DNA from: Bilabrum cf. latius
Lineage: Eukaryota; Bigyra: Bicosoecida; Bigyra; Bicosoecida
Length of the DNA: 64,000 nt
Direction of reading: 5' to 3'
Assembly (NCBI GenBank): GCA_965178125.1
Contig: OZ237740.1
Location: forward strand, 310,001-374,000
Position numbers and translations under genes: made by a program. The notes beneath the pieces are model-generated. The model did not search any database and had not been told where the DNA came from. It saw only the letters and a list, made by a program, of their open reading frames with translations. Shown in pieces: positions 33,696 through 43,741 of this stretch (the stretch's first letter is position 1; each line of letters opens with the position of its first letter).

Positions 33696-36473
33696 ATGAA
33701 TAATAAAAACCTTGTAAGTTTCCCCATCAAGCACAATCAAAAAATACCCGATGTTAAAAGCTGGCGTTATCTCACCAAACCCGAGCCTAAACGATTTAAT
33801 AATCAGAATATGGCTATTATCACCGGAGAAATTAATAATATAACCGTGTTTGATATTGATTCATATAAATGGAGCGATAAGAAGGAGCATTTATTCATCA
33901 AGAAATTTTCAGATGACTTTGTGAAGCGGTTCAACACATTCACGGTTAAAACAGCGGGTGGAGGGTATCATCTATATTTTAAATATGATTAGAATATATT
34001 AACTACCACCAATAGAGATATTGACGTTGATATTAGGAATGATGGGGCTTATGTAGTGGCACCACCAAGTGGCATAAATGGGTCAAAATACGAAGTTATT
34101 AATAATGTAGAAATAAAAAAATGTCCTAAGGAGCTTTATAAATTTTATGAAAAGTATATTATTAAATCCTCTAAGAAATCCAACGTAAAAGGGGCGAGTA
34201 AAAGGATATCAAAAATTGATAATCAAGATGTGAATAACTGTATGATGAAATTCATTCTAAATGGTAAAGACTGGTCAATTATATTAAATAGATTAGATAA
34301 GAAATATTTAAATAATTATAGTGATTGGTATAAAGCAACCCTAGCGAGTAAATATTTAGGATTTAAGAAGGAATGGTAGGAGTGGAGCAAGAAGGGCAAT
34401 AAATACGACTACCACAAAAATAACAAGGTGTGGAACTCTATCCATTATTTTGATAAGTTAAAAACCTTTAATTTAGTTAATTCAATAATTTAGAATGATA
34501 AAAGTTTAAAGGCATTTGTGAAGGATAAGTATATTTCAAAGTGTTATTATCGTCCTTATGACGAGAATATTAACGGGTATACAGAAATTAATAAACCTAA
34601 ATTAGATGATATAGAGAAGCCCGAACGATTTTTTAAATATGAATATAATTATGTGGTAAAAAGTGATACAGGAACAGGTAAAACAACAGCATTTAAGAAA
34701 TACATTAAACAGGTTCAAACGCCGTTCTTATCCATTGTATCCCGTGTATGTTTAGGCACAGAGCAATACGAGAGCTTTTTAAATGAAGATATTAAATGTG
34801 AGTTCTACCAGAATAAAGATTTTGATTTTGGATAGTCTCTTATTATTACGCCGGAAAGTATCCCCCAAATTGTGAATTATGATTTTTCTAAATACATCGT
34901 ATTCTTGGATGAATTCAATAGCATTATAGAGCATATATTAAGTTCTACCACGATGAATAATAATAGGGTTCTTGTATTATTTATTATTTTAAAAATGATA
35001 AGAACGTGTAAATAGTTTATTGCTGTAGATGCTGACATATCCCAGATAGCGATGAAATTTTTAAAATGTGCTGGAGTAGAATTTAGCTTCATTAAGAATA
35101 AATATAAGCATTTTAAGGACGTAAAAGTATATTTTGAAAAAGACCAATAGAAATTTTACGATAAATTAAAAAGTGAAGATAAATTTATACTGGCGTGTGA
35201 TAGCAAGAAGAACGCAGATACATTTTATAAAATGTTATGTAAAGATGGTATAGAGGAGGTAAAATTAATTACTAGTGATTTATTACCTGATGAGGATGTG
35301 AGCTTAGATAAATATGATAAAATTATATTTAGTCCTAAAGTCATTTACGGATTAGATAGTGTAATGGAGCGCCCAGTGTATGGATTATATAAAGGAAATA
35401 CGATTCTACCGCCGTAGATGATGTAGCAACTGGCAAGATGTAGAAATCCCGAATATATGAATATATATTTTGAAGATGTAAAATCCAGTTATCCAAGATA
35501 TGAGAATTTAAAGGAGGTATAGACGACCTTAAATATGGAAATTAACGCATAGACAGATTTATATACTAAATTAGAAAAATACGAAAAAAGGATAATGTAG
35601 GAGAATGATATTGACATTGATATTTTTGAGGGAGAAGATGATGAGGAGATAGCCCATAAAGCAATGATAGAGGCATCATATAAGGTTTATTTACCACTCA
35701 AGAAATTATATAATTTCAAATGTGATACATACGAAACAAATAAATATATTCATTTATAGCTTATTCTTAAAAACAGGGGTGCCGATGTATAGGTGGATAA
35801 GGAATTACCACAACGAATGAATAAATAGCAGATGAAAGAGGCGACAATGGAGATACTACAAGAATAGATTAATTCATTTGATGTAGAGAACGACCATATA
35901 AAAAGAAGAATTGAAATTTTAGGGCTACCAGAGACAGCCATAACGGAGGATATTAAAATGTTATTAATTGATAATTACAAATTAATGAATTATTTTAATT
36001 ATGCTAATTTTAAGAGAAAAGATAAATATAAACTAATGACAGAATTAAAGGATAGAAAGGATTTTAAGGATGAGAAAGCAAAAAGTACAAAGAATAAAAT
36101 AATCATATTGTAGGAGATGTTATAGACGCTTAAATTGAATAAATTTGATTTAAGTTATACACGTAAAAATGAGAAATCCATTAAATATATAGAAATGGGT
36201 AAAAGATATGTAGAAGTAAGCGGGGCGAGATTATAGAAGCCAATAGAAACCGATAGTGAATTACACGGGGCAATCGTAAAATTATATAAGTAGTTATTTG
36301 GAAATATCAAAACCTCCTGGAGTATGGGGAATAAAAAGGATAAAAAGGATAGAGAATTAAGAATTAAATTCACCAAGGAGAAAGAATTATTTGATGAAGT
36401 TTATAAATATTAGTATCCCGAAATGAAGGACGTATACAAGGAATCCAACGAACGATTAGATTAGAATATTTAA
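33696..36473 (+). CDS. PrimPol-SF2 helicase fusion (replication protein), 925 aa with about 21 TAG codons
   Basis: The N-terminal ~130 residues match a PrimPol (archaeo-eukaryotic primase superfamily): VFDIDSYKW (metal-binding D-x-D), TAGGGYHLYF (His motif), DIRNDGAYVVAPPSG. From about residue 320 there is an SF2-type helicase: Walker A VKSDTGTGKTTA, Walker B YIVFLDEFNSI and motif VI PPQMMQQLARCRN, resembling the herpesvirus origin-binding-protein (UL9) family. The conserved Gln of motif VI is encoded by TAG at 35,424-35,426. The C-terminal ~350 residues are charged and unassigned. The frame ends at TAA 36,471. The likely role is priming and unwinding for viral DNA synthesis. A TATATATAGAAA box lies directly before the ATG. 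Confidence 0.85.
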
Positions 36474-36531
36474 TACCTTTTTTATGTGTTTAAAATAACT
36501 TAAACATTATATATTTATATAATATATAGTG

Positions 36532-36834
36532 ATGAGCGATATTTAGAGTTCAAGCAATACATAGGTACAACCAAAAAATAATTATATGTAGGAATATTAC
36601 AAAACAAACAAAGACAAATGGAATTAAAAATATTTAGCTAGAGGAAATGAAAAAGTTAAATGCGATGTGTGTGATTGTTATTATAGAAGGAAGGACAGAA
36701 CGAGACACGAACGAACGAAGAAACACCAAAAAAATCTCAAAGAACCAAAAAAAGATATACTAGAGGAATATATCAAGAAACTTAATCAAACCTTGCTTAA
36801 TAGCGGGATTAAACCACCGGAGATATCAATTTAA
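36532..36834 (+). pseudogene. C2H2 zinc-finger protein with an in-frame TAA
   Basis: 101-codon frame starting MSDI-Q-SSSNT, with TAG at three codons and TAA at 36,625-36,627, after which the same frame encodes a clear C2H2 finger (KCDVCDCYYRRKDRTRHER then TKKHQKN). It ends at TAA 36,832. Small C2H2 proteins of this design are common in large and PLV-type DNA viruses. The internal TAA could be a CAA or TAG codon mutated to a true stop, making this a broken gene; alternatively the finger is expressed by readthrough. Confidence 0.6.
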
Positions 36835-36889
36835 ATTTATCTATTTATTTATTTTTATAAATAAAAAGGTTAAAAAGTATTAAAAAAAT

Positions 36890-37423
36890 TTATGAACTTT
36901 CACCGGGAAGAACCATCCAATTACATTCAAAAGAATTTGATACACAATTAGCGGTTAAATGAACGGTGATAACACCAAGTCCACAAGTAGCGTGTGAGAA
37001 TTCAGTATCAACCTCATTTGCTGGTTTAGTAGTGGTAACATGTATTTCGTCATCTTCGGTTACCCCTGCTACTGCTATTTGTTTTTCACTACCACCATCT
37101 GACCATTCCATTTTACCTTTAGCTTTGATTGAATTGGTGGCTACTACTTCACCTTTTACGGTTATATCACATTCGTGTCCATCTTCATCAAAATTCATAA
37201 CTAAACCAGCAGATGCGGTATTGGCACCGAATCGTAAAGCTTGACCCGAAGTGATGTAAGAAGTACCCTTACTATCAAGATGTAATCCTGCGTTGCTAAC
37301 AACTACATCACTACTATTCACAACAGCATTTACATATAGACCACTACTATCTAATCTACCAGTTGCGACATTCTTACATTGAATAGATATATCATTAGGT
37401 TGCGATAATCTTGCTAAGCTCAT
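36890..37423 (-). CDS. Element 1 hypothetical virion-type protein, 177 aa
   Basis: MSLARLSQPNDISIQCK start, TAA end, no internal TAG. Gly/Ser/Thr/Val-rich with many short alternating hydrophobic segments (GLYVNAVVNSSDVVVSN, EIHVTTTKP), which suggests an all-beta surface or fibre protein. The C-terminus (GVITVHLTANCVSNSFECNW) looks like a small beta domain. A TATATATAAA box lies upstream. No family is recognised; a structural role is inferred from composition and from the viral context. Confidence 0.65.
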   Translation of the reverse strand: MSLARLSQPNDISIQCKNVATGRLDSSGLYVNAVVNSSDVVVSNAGLHLDSKGTSYITSGQALRFGANTASAGLVMNFDEDGHECDITVKGEVVATNSIKAKGKMEWSDGGSEKQIAVAGVTEDDEIHVTTTKPANEVDTEFSHATCGLGVITVHLTANCVSNSFECNWMVLPGESS

Positions 37424-37476
37424 TTTTTGTATATATAAATAAGAGAAAAACTAAAACTTATATCAAACCTATAATA

Positions 37477-38184
37477 TTAAACTTTCATTAATTTTTTAGC
37501 TCTATCTACGGCGTCCATAAAGCTATCTTTTAATGTTGGTTCATTCCATAATACAAACCTAGACCAAAAAGCGGGTGATTTATAGTCTTTAAAGTCTTCA
37601 TTTATTGAATGTCTTTTAATATAATTTTTCTTTTTACGGTTTGCTTCCTTCTCTCCATCTTTATTATAATATTGTATAAAGTCCATATAAGGGGTACCAT
37701 CATTCTTAATTCCACCAAAATGAACAGTAAACAGAATATTATTACCTTGAACTACTTTAATCATATATTTTTTATTTGATTTAGTTGATTTATATAAATT
37801 AAAAACTGGTTTAGGTCTAAATGATTTCACGTGTCCGTTATTAAATTTTTCCTTCATTGCTTCCTCTATTTCTTCCGTGTCTAATTCTCCAAAGGTTAAA
37901 GGGGTATCTTTATTTATTCTTTTAGTGGGTCTATATATATCTCCTTTTTCCTAATATCCCTTTTCTCCCTTCTAATTCTTCCAATCCTCTAATTTCCATC
38001 GTCTTAAATTTTTCTATGCTTCATTTAATTTAATTTTATCATATGCTCCCCCTAGTTGTTTATATTTTTTTAGATAGGCTAATGAACGATAAGCTGACGG
38101 TTTTTTATACGTTCTATTTACTTCTTGGATTGCTTTTTTGTAAATTTTAGGATTATTAATATAACTAGGTATATTATCATTCAT
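37477..38184 (-). CDS. DUF5754-like protein, 235 aa
   Basis: With TAG as Gln the frame extends upstream to MNDNIPSYINN, three times longer than the uninterrupted part. The C-terminal ~110 residues have the hallmark layout of the DUF5754 family of algal and giant viruses: KKYMIKVV, VHFGGIKNDGTPYMDFIQY, RKKKNYIKRHSINEDF and AFWSRFVLWNEPTL. The function is unknown. The N-terminal ~120 residues are helical and Lys-rich. A related C-terminal-type protein is encoded in element 2 at 59,420-59,695. Confidence 0.75.
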
Positions 38185-38192
38185 TTGTATAA

Positions 38193-38351
38193 TTAATAAA
38201 ATGATAATTTTTTAATAGCGTGAGCCGTTTTTTTTCTATATTCTTCATAGAGTCTTTTATTATTTGGATTCTTCATTAATTTATTTTTTACCTTCTTTAA
38301 TGCCTTCTTAATAGCATACTAAACAAAGATATTACTAATAATATTAATCAT
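38193..38351 (-). CDS. Element 1 small basic protein, 52 aa
   Basis: MINIISNIFV-Q-YAIKKAL start, one TAG, TAA end, ten bases before the DUF5754-like gene on the same strand. Lys/Arg-rich and helical after a hydrophobic N-terminus. No family is recognised. Support comes from position and from the fact that the frame is closed only by TAA. Confidence 0.45.
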
Positions 38352-38378
38352 ATATTATATAATTAATAAATATTTAAT

Positions 38379-38989
38379 TCAAAGCATTAAACCGCCTTTT
38401 TTTCCTTTCCTTGATATAATTTCTTCTTTTTCATTTACGACCATTAAATCATTCTATCCGTGGATAATTAATTTCTATCCTTCTTCATTTATCTATTCTT
38501 TTTTATATTCACCTAATTCTTTACCTACTTTAAAATTTAATCTTTTGTTAAATGTGATACTGTCGGTGTGAATTCGTATAATATGTTTAGCGTTGTTCTT
38601 ATTCACTTTCTTCATCAATCGTTGTCTTCCATATGCCAGAATAAAAGGCTTCAATTTTCCCCAGCTATATTTAAAGGGTACTTTATGTTTCAAATGATAA
38701 ATAAATTCTCCGTCATTATCCATTTCTACACGGTCAATATCAAATTTATCTATATTTATTTTTTTATCGTCTTTTGATGTAATTGTCTTTTTAGAGGAAC
38801 TACATAATTTACCCCATAATGAATTTAATATTTCTTTTGCTAGATATGATTTACTTTTTAATTTGTAGAACATTGAGACATAGGATTTAAAAAGTGTTTC
38901 ACTTTTGATATATTTATCATAGGTCATAAAATTAAATTCATCGCTTGACATCTCTATCTCACAACCATATTTAACAAACATATTCGATA
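38379..38989 (-). pseudogene. DNA polymerase B, C-terminal fragment (motifs B and C)
   Basis: Contains polymerase motif B-like AKEILNSLWGKLCSS and motif C IIRIHTDSITF (D-T/S-D-type metal site). It continues through three TAG codons to a TGA at 38,379. It is the downstream part of the gene whose motif A lies at about 41,670. Between them lies a GC-rich insertion of about 2.5 kb. Family features (short, no visible exonuclease motifs, viral neighbours) suggest the protein-primed polymerase type of polintons and virophages. Confidence 0.8.
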
Positions 38990-39158
38990 CCTAACGCGAA
39001 GCGTTCGACTCTGATGCGACACTGTGATCAGGGTCTCTTGCATGTTCCGCTGAGCGGTTGCGCGGCGCCACCGACCACTCATCGGAGTTTCCTGCTTGTC
39101 CAGAGTTGTCTCGACACTGAGGGAGACAGGTCGGTCCACGAGCTTTGCTTGTTGTTAC

Positions 39159-39632
39159 ATGCCGCGGCACCTGCAGCTGATGCTCAGGTTGCCGCTGGCA
39201 AGATGGAGCAGCCCGCTGCTGCGGAGCTGCATGCCGCGGCACCTGCAGCTGATGCTCAGGTTGCCGCTGGCAAGATGGAGCAGCCCGCTGCTGCGGAGCT
39301 GCACGCCGCGGCACCTGCAGCTGATGCTCAGGTTGCCGCTGGCAAGATGGAGCAGCCCGCTGCTGCGGAGCTGCACGCCGCGGCACCTGCAGCTGATGCT
39401 CAGGTTGCCGCTGGCAAGATGGAGCAGCCCGCTGCTGCGGAGCTGCACGCCGCGGCACCTGCAGCTGATGCTCAGGTTGCCGCTGGCAAGATGGAGCAGC
39501 CCGCTGCTGCGGAGCTGCACGCCGCGGCACCTGCAGCTGATGCTCAGGTTGCCGCTGGCAAGATGGAGCAGCCCGCTGCTGCGGAGCTGCCCGCCGCGGC
39601 ACCTGCAGCTGATGCTCAGGTTGCCGCTGGTA
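39159..39632. repeat. 72-bp minisatellite, block 1
   Basis: Six to seven near-identical 72-bp units (GCCGCGGCACCTGCAGCTGA and GGCAAGATGGAGCAGCCC). In the plus-strand frame starting at 39,014 each unit encodes 24 residues (AAAPAADAQVAAGKMEQPAA), but all frames on both strands are also open, so coding cannot be assumed. Confidence 0.9.
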
Positions 39633-39929
39633 GTAGCACGGACGCTGCTTCATTTGTCTTGACGAGTTGCAAATGGGATGCGTACCGTAGGCGGCACCCA
39701 ACCGGTAACAGTTGGCGGACTCAGCATGCCCGCTCGTTGCTCAAGCTCTGTCCCGGAGCACGCCATTGCAATGTTGTGCCTGTCACCGCATACTGCCCGC
39801 GCCTACGACGCAGCATAGTGACTTCCAGGCCACTTGGAATCGCATCGCGCGCCCACCACGACTCCTTGCCTCCTGGCCCGACACCTGAGGCACGAACTGC
39901 TGATGCCTAGGTTGCCGCTGGCAAGCTGG

Positions 39930-40790
39930 CGCAGCCCACCGTTGCGGAGCTGCACGCCGTGGCACCTGCAGCTGATGCTCAGGTTGCCGCTGGCAAGATG
40001 GAGCAGCCCGCTGATGCGGAGCTGCACGCCGCGGCACCTGCAGCTGATGCTCAGGTTGCCGCTGGCAAGATGGAGCAGCCCGCTGCTGCGGAGCTGCCCG
40101 CCGCGGCACCTGCAGCTGATGCTCAGGTTGCCGCTGGCAAGATGGAGCAGCCCGCTGCAGTGGAGCTGCACGCCGCGGCACCTGCAGCTGATGCTCAGGT
40201 TGCCGCTGGCAAGATGGAGCAGCCCGCTGCTGCGGAGCTGCACGCCGCGGCACCTGCAGCTGATGCTCAGGTTGCCGCTGGCAAGATGGAGCAGCCCGCT
40301 GCAGCGGATCTGCACGCCGCGGTACCTGCAGCTGATGCTCAGGTTGCCGCTGGCAAGATGGCGCCGCCCGCGGATGCGGAGCTGCACGCCGCGGCACCTG
40401 CAGCTGATGCTCAGGTTGCCGCTGGCAAGATGGAGCAGCCCGCGGATGCGGAGCTGCACGCCGCGGCACCTGCAGCTGATGCTCAGGTTGCCGCTGGCAC
40501 GATGGAGCAGCCCGCGGATGCGGAGCTGCACGCCGCGGCACCTGCAGCTGATGCTCAGGTTGCCGCTGGCAAGATGGAGCAGCCCGCTGCTGCGGAGCTG
40601 CACGCCGCGGCACCTGCAGCTGATGCTCAGGTTGCCGCTGGCAAGATGGAGCAGCCCGCTGCTGCGGAGCTGCCCGCCGCGGCACCTGCAGCTGCTGCTC
40701 AGGCTGCCGCTGGCACGATGGAGCAGCCTGCTATTGCGGAGCTGCACGCCGCGGCACCTGCAGCTGATGCTCAGGTTGCCGCTAGGTCGA
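39930..40790. repeat. 72-bp minisatellite, block 2
   Basis: About twelve units of the same 72-bp repeat, with more variation (GATGCGGAG, GCAGTGGAG and CCGCCCGCGGAT variants). A plus-strand frame from 39,959 stays open through the array and the unique sequence that follows, to the stop near 41,188 (409 codons), giving a 24-residue-periodic Ala-rich protein with a Ser/Asp-rich tail. Whether it is expressed is unclear. Confidence 0.85.
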
Positions 40791-41473
40791 ACATGCTATC
40801 AACGGCACTTGCAACCGCACCTTGCAGGGCCATGCAGATAGGTGCCTCGCATGTTCAAAAACCGAACGTGCTCGTCGACGATAAGGCGTCTTGCTCTGAT
40901 GAGACTGTGTCTGTCGACTGTGACAGTGATGAAGACAGCGATGCATGGTCCCAACCGAGCCGCCTCTCACGTGATGAATCCAACGACATCTGGACGATCC
41001 TTGGACATCATCACCAACACACAAGATTTGGCAGATTTGGCAGATTTTCGCAGCGACTGCGCCGTTCCACCAAGCGTCGGACGGCCTTGTCACTGCCATG
41101 TCTGTTGACTTGCCAAACCTTGACTGAAAGAGACATCCAACTGACACTGAATAGCATCAGATACCTAACGCGAAGCGTTCGACTCTGATGCGACACTGTG
41201 ATCAGGGTCTCTTGCATGTTCCGCTGAGCGGTTGCGCGGCGCCACCGACCACTCATCGGAGTTTCCTGCTTGTCCAGAGTTGTCTCGACACTGAGGGAGA
41301 CAGGTCGGTCCACGAGCTTTGCTTGTTGTTACCCACCCACCACTCCCTGGGCAGATTTTCGCAGCGACTGCGCCGTTCCACCAAGCGTCGGACGGCCTTG
41401 TCACTGCCATGTCTGTTGACTTGCCAAACCTTGACTGAAAGAGACATCCAACTGACACTGAATAGCATCAATA

Positions 41474-42363
41474 TCAGTAAAGACATAATAAGTAAATTCA
41501 TTTTCAAATACCTTCATCATTTGAAAGATATTCGGGTCGCATTTTCCACGGCTTACCTTACATTTATAAATCCCTATTTCGTTTTTATTATTTATCTATT
41601 TATTATCAATTGTTTTATAAATAGGATTTCCATATGGTAGTAGTGAATTAGATGACATAATAGAAGGATAATGACTATTTATATCGTAGGTGATAAACTC
41701 CTCATATTGTCCCTTCTTGTGATATTGAATCCCGCCACGCGTTGAACCTTCAATAAATACCGCTTCCTCTGGGGTTATATCTGGTGGGCTATCTATCATC
41801 ATATTAAACATTGTAAAGAAATGAAGGGCTGTTTGTCTGATTCCATATTTCATTACATCTAATGATGGGTTCTCGTCGTGTAATTCATCACTTGCTATAC
41901 TCAGCCTTAAGCTCCATTCTTTGATATCTTCATCCTCTGGGCATTCGTGAATGGTGTAATGAAGATAATATTTCTTTGAATGATAATCGGTTAGGCTCTC
42001 AACTCTATATTTATCTTTTTCAATTATTTCGGCTTTATCGGTTAATTTAACAACCATAGATTTATGGCACCGCACAAATAAAGGTTTCATCCTCTAGACG
42101 GCTTTAAATGAACCATCTTTATATTCTAAACAAACCCTTTTAAAACTCTTTTTTTTCCTACTTAGATAATAGACCTTTATATCGTCTTTCTCTCTAATCT
42201 CTATATCCATTCTTATACCTGAAACAAGTTTATAAAGGTTCTTTGTAGTTATGGGCTTACCGTTAAATACCTTTTCTAGATACTTCACGGATTGAATGGG
42301 GTTATCATACTTTTTACCAAAGCATATATTTAATTGATTTAACACATTTTCATAATTTATCAT
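41474..42363 (-). pseudogene. DNA polymerase B, N-terminal fragment (motif A)
   Basis: Starts MINYENVLNQLNICFG at 42,363, reads through TAG at 42,094-42,096 and at about 41,595, and carries motif A as FITYDINSHYPSIMSS. Coding sense continues to about FTYYVFTDI, where the GC-rich insertion begins. Upstream of motif A there is no clear exonuclease domain, so the protein (about 500 residues in total) would be shorter than a typical protein-primed polymerase. The ATG is preceded by an AATATACTATAG box. Confidence 0.8.
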
Positions 42364-42441
42364 TTCCTATAGTATATTATATTTAATATATTTTTAAGCC
42401 ATTTTAAACACATATTATAAAGTTTAAATTATAAAATGTAA

Positions 42442-42784
42442 TTATTGTTTCGGAGCAGTGAGGATTAATATAAATCTCTTCACTTGCTCATCACTTAAGA
42501 AGGTATAACGAGAAGAAGGACTGAATAGCATTACATCATCCTTTAATTTAAATACTGACGAAGTTCGCCAGCCTATGGGGTAGAGAGAGCTAACATACGC
42601 ATCATAATTTTTTAAATGGGGCTTTTGTTTTAATAACCTCTAGATATTTTTTTTTTAATAAAGTCTTCATTTCTAAATCATTATATCCATCATCTGGACG
42701 AGGAGGGAACACAAAATTATATACGGGCTTATTGTTTTTAATAAGTTGAGTTCTAACAATTTGAATATCACGTAATTTAACCAT
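42442..42784 (-). pseudogene. Element 1 hypothetical protein with a homopolymer frameshift
   Basis: Begins MVKLRDIQIVRTQLIKNNKP. The uninterrupted frame stops at TGA 42,602, but shifting one base at the A9 run (42,648-42,658 on the plus strand as T) keeps a plausible protein going through one TAG (KKNI-Q-RLLKQKPHLKNYDA) to TAA at 42,442, with a folded-looking end (SSLYPIGWRTSSVFKLK). Either a real one-base deletion/insertion or a sequencing error in the homopolymer. Family unknown. TATATATACTATAG precedes the ATG. Confidence 0.55.
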
Positions 42785-42876
42785 TTTTATATATATACTA
42801 TAGATATTTTATTTTTAAGCCAAATAGACGCGTTTAAAATGACTTAAAGATTTTATTTTATTATAATATATATAGA
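42785..42876. promoter_or_regulatory. Divergent promoter region with two TATATATA boxes
   Basis: The 92 bp between two divergent genes carries TATATATACTATAG next to the minus-strand ATG and ATAATATATATAGA next to the plus-strand ATG. The same box sits 3-12 bases before most ATGs of element 1 (for example at 33,686, 51,411, 53,533, 46,800 and 55,358), so it is probably the viral promoter core. Very short 5' leaders are implied. Confidence 0.55.
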
Positions 42877-43419
42877 ATGTCAAAATTTGAGAGTTATGAA
42901 CCAAGCGAATTAATGGAACTTTTAGAAGAGGGAGCCGTAAAGAAAGCCAAGAAATATATTAATCAATTCTTCTTTAAAACTTTTAAAGGGATATTTTTTA
43001 ATAATACCGTAGAAGATAAATTTGAACTGGTGGATGAAGACGAATTAAATGGTTTGTATCTAACCCCTGATATGAAGACCGACAGCGCCAAAAATCCATT
43101 TGTTCCATACATTTATATGTTTTCCAGTGAGCCCCCGATTTATTATACAGGAAATTTTGAGAGTAAAGACCCCATAATGACAATTAAAAAGAAGGACAAA
43201 CCCATCAAATATATTAATTTGTCATACGGTCAATTTATACCCGAGGAAGTAGAGGAACCAGAAGAAGAAGAACCAATAAGACCCAAGAAAAAGACTAAGA
43301 AGAGGAACAAGAAGAAAAAAGAACGTGATAATAATAGAAATGTTGAGAAACCAGATGATGAAGATGATGATGAAGAAGCCTTTAGAGACCAACTAAACGA
43401 GGCATTAAAAGATTTCTAA
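42877..43419 (+). CDS. Element 1 hypothetical protein, 180 aa
   Basis: MSKFESYEPSELMELLEEG start; TAA end; no internal TAG. The N-terminal ~115 residues look folded (KTFKGIFFNNTVEDKFELVD, FVPYIYMFSSEPPIYYTG). The C-terminal tail is first Glu/Pro-rich, then strongly basic (KKKTKKRNKKKKERD), then acidic. Family unknown. The basic tail could bind DNA. Confidence 0.75.
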   Translation: MSKFESYEPSELMELLEEGAVKKAKKYINQFFFKTFKGIFFNNTVEDKFELVDEDELNGLYLTPDMKTDSAKNPFVPYIYMFSSEPPIYYTGNFESKDPIMTIKKKDKPIKYINLSYGQFIPEEVEEPEEEEPIRPKKKTKKRNKKKKERDNNRNVEKPDDEDDDEEAFRDQLNEALKDF

Positions 43420-43534
43420 ATAATTTAATATTTATACTAATATTAAATATGATATCTTTATTAATAGTTGAACACCTTGACCATCTAATAAAAGGGCTAG
43501 AATATTAAAATATATATGGTTATCTCTATAATAA

Positions 43535-43670
43535 AATCCATACGATGGCTATATCCACAAATTGCGTATTAGTATATGTATTATTTAGCAAAACGTGGAT
43601 GGATTAGTTTTATGAAGATGATTTGATTGATAACGTATTTCTAGCCCAAAAGTTCCTTCACTTTAGAAGG
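43535..43670 (+). repeat. Dispersed intergenic repeat R3
   Basis: Third copy of the R family, between the 180-aa gene and the convergent zinc-binding gene. It is very close to R1 through the inverted-repeat core (identical TATTAGTATATGTATTATTT spacer) and then diverges for about 40 bp before the shared AAAAGTTCC(T/A)TCACTTTA end. Confidence 0.8.
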
Positions 43671-43741
43671 TTGTAATATAGCCCCTTCTAACTCCCATCA
43701 TCAATATGTTAAATATTAATTTTATCATTAATATCTAATTA

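Larger units (their letters stand above)
38987..41473. mobile_element. GC-rich insertion inside the viral DNA polymerase gene
   Basis: Composition jumps from about 30% to over 60% GC. The left end begins CCTAACGCGAAGCGTTCG. The same ~170-bp left end recurs at 41,164, and the ~120-bp right end (GCAGATTTTCGCAGCG to GAATAGCATC) occurs at 41,041-41,158 and again at 41,350-41,470. So there are two head-to-tail units: a long one (38,987-41,160) with 72-bp minisatellites and a short one (41,164-41,470) with only the two ends. The left end has a small hairpin, AACGC-GAA-GCGTT. No transposase is visible. Confidence 0.8.
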
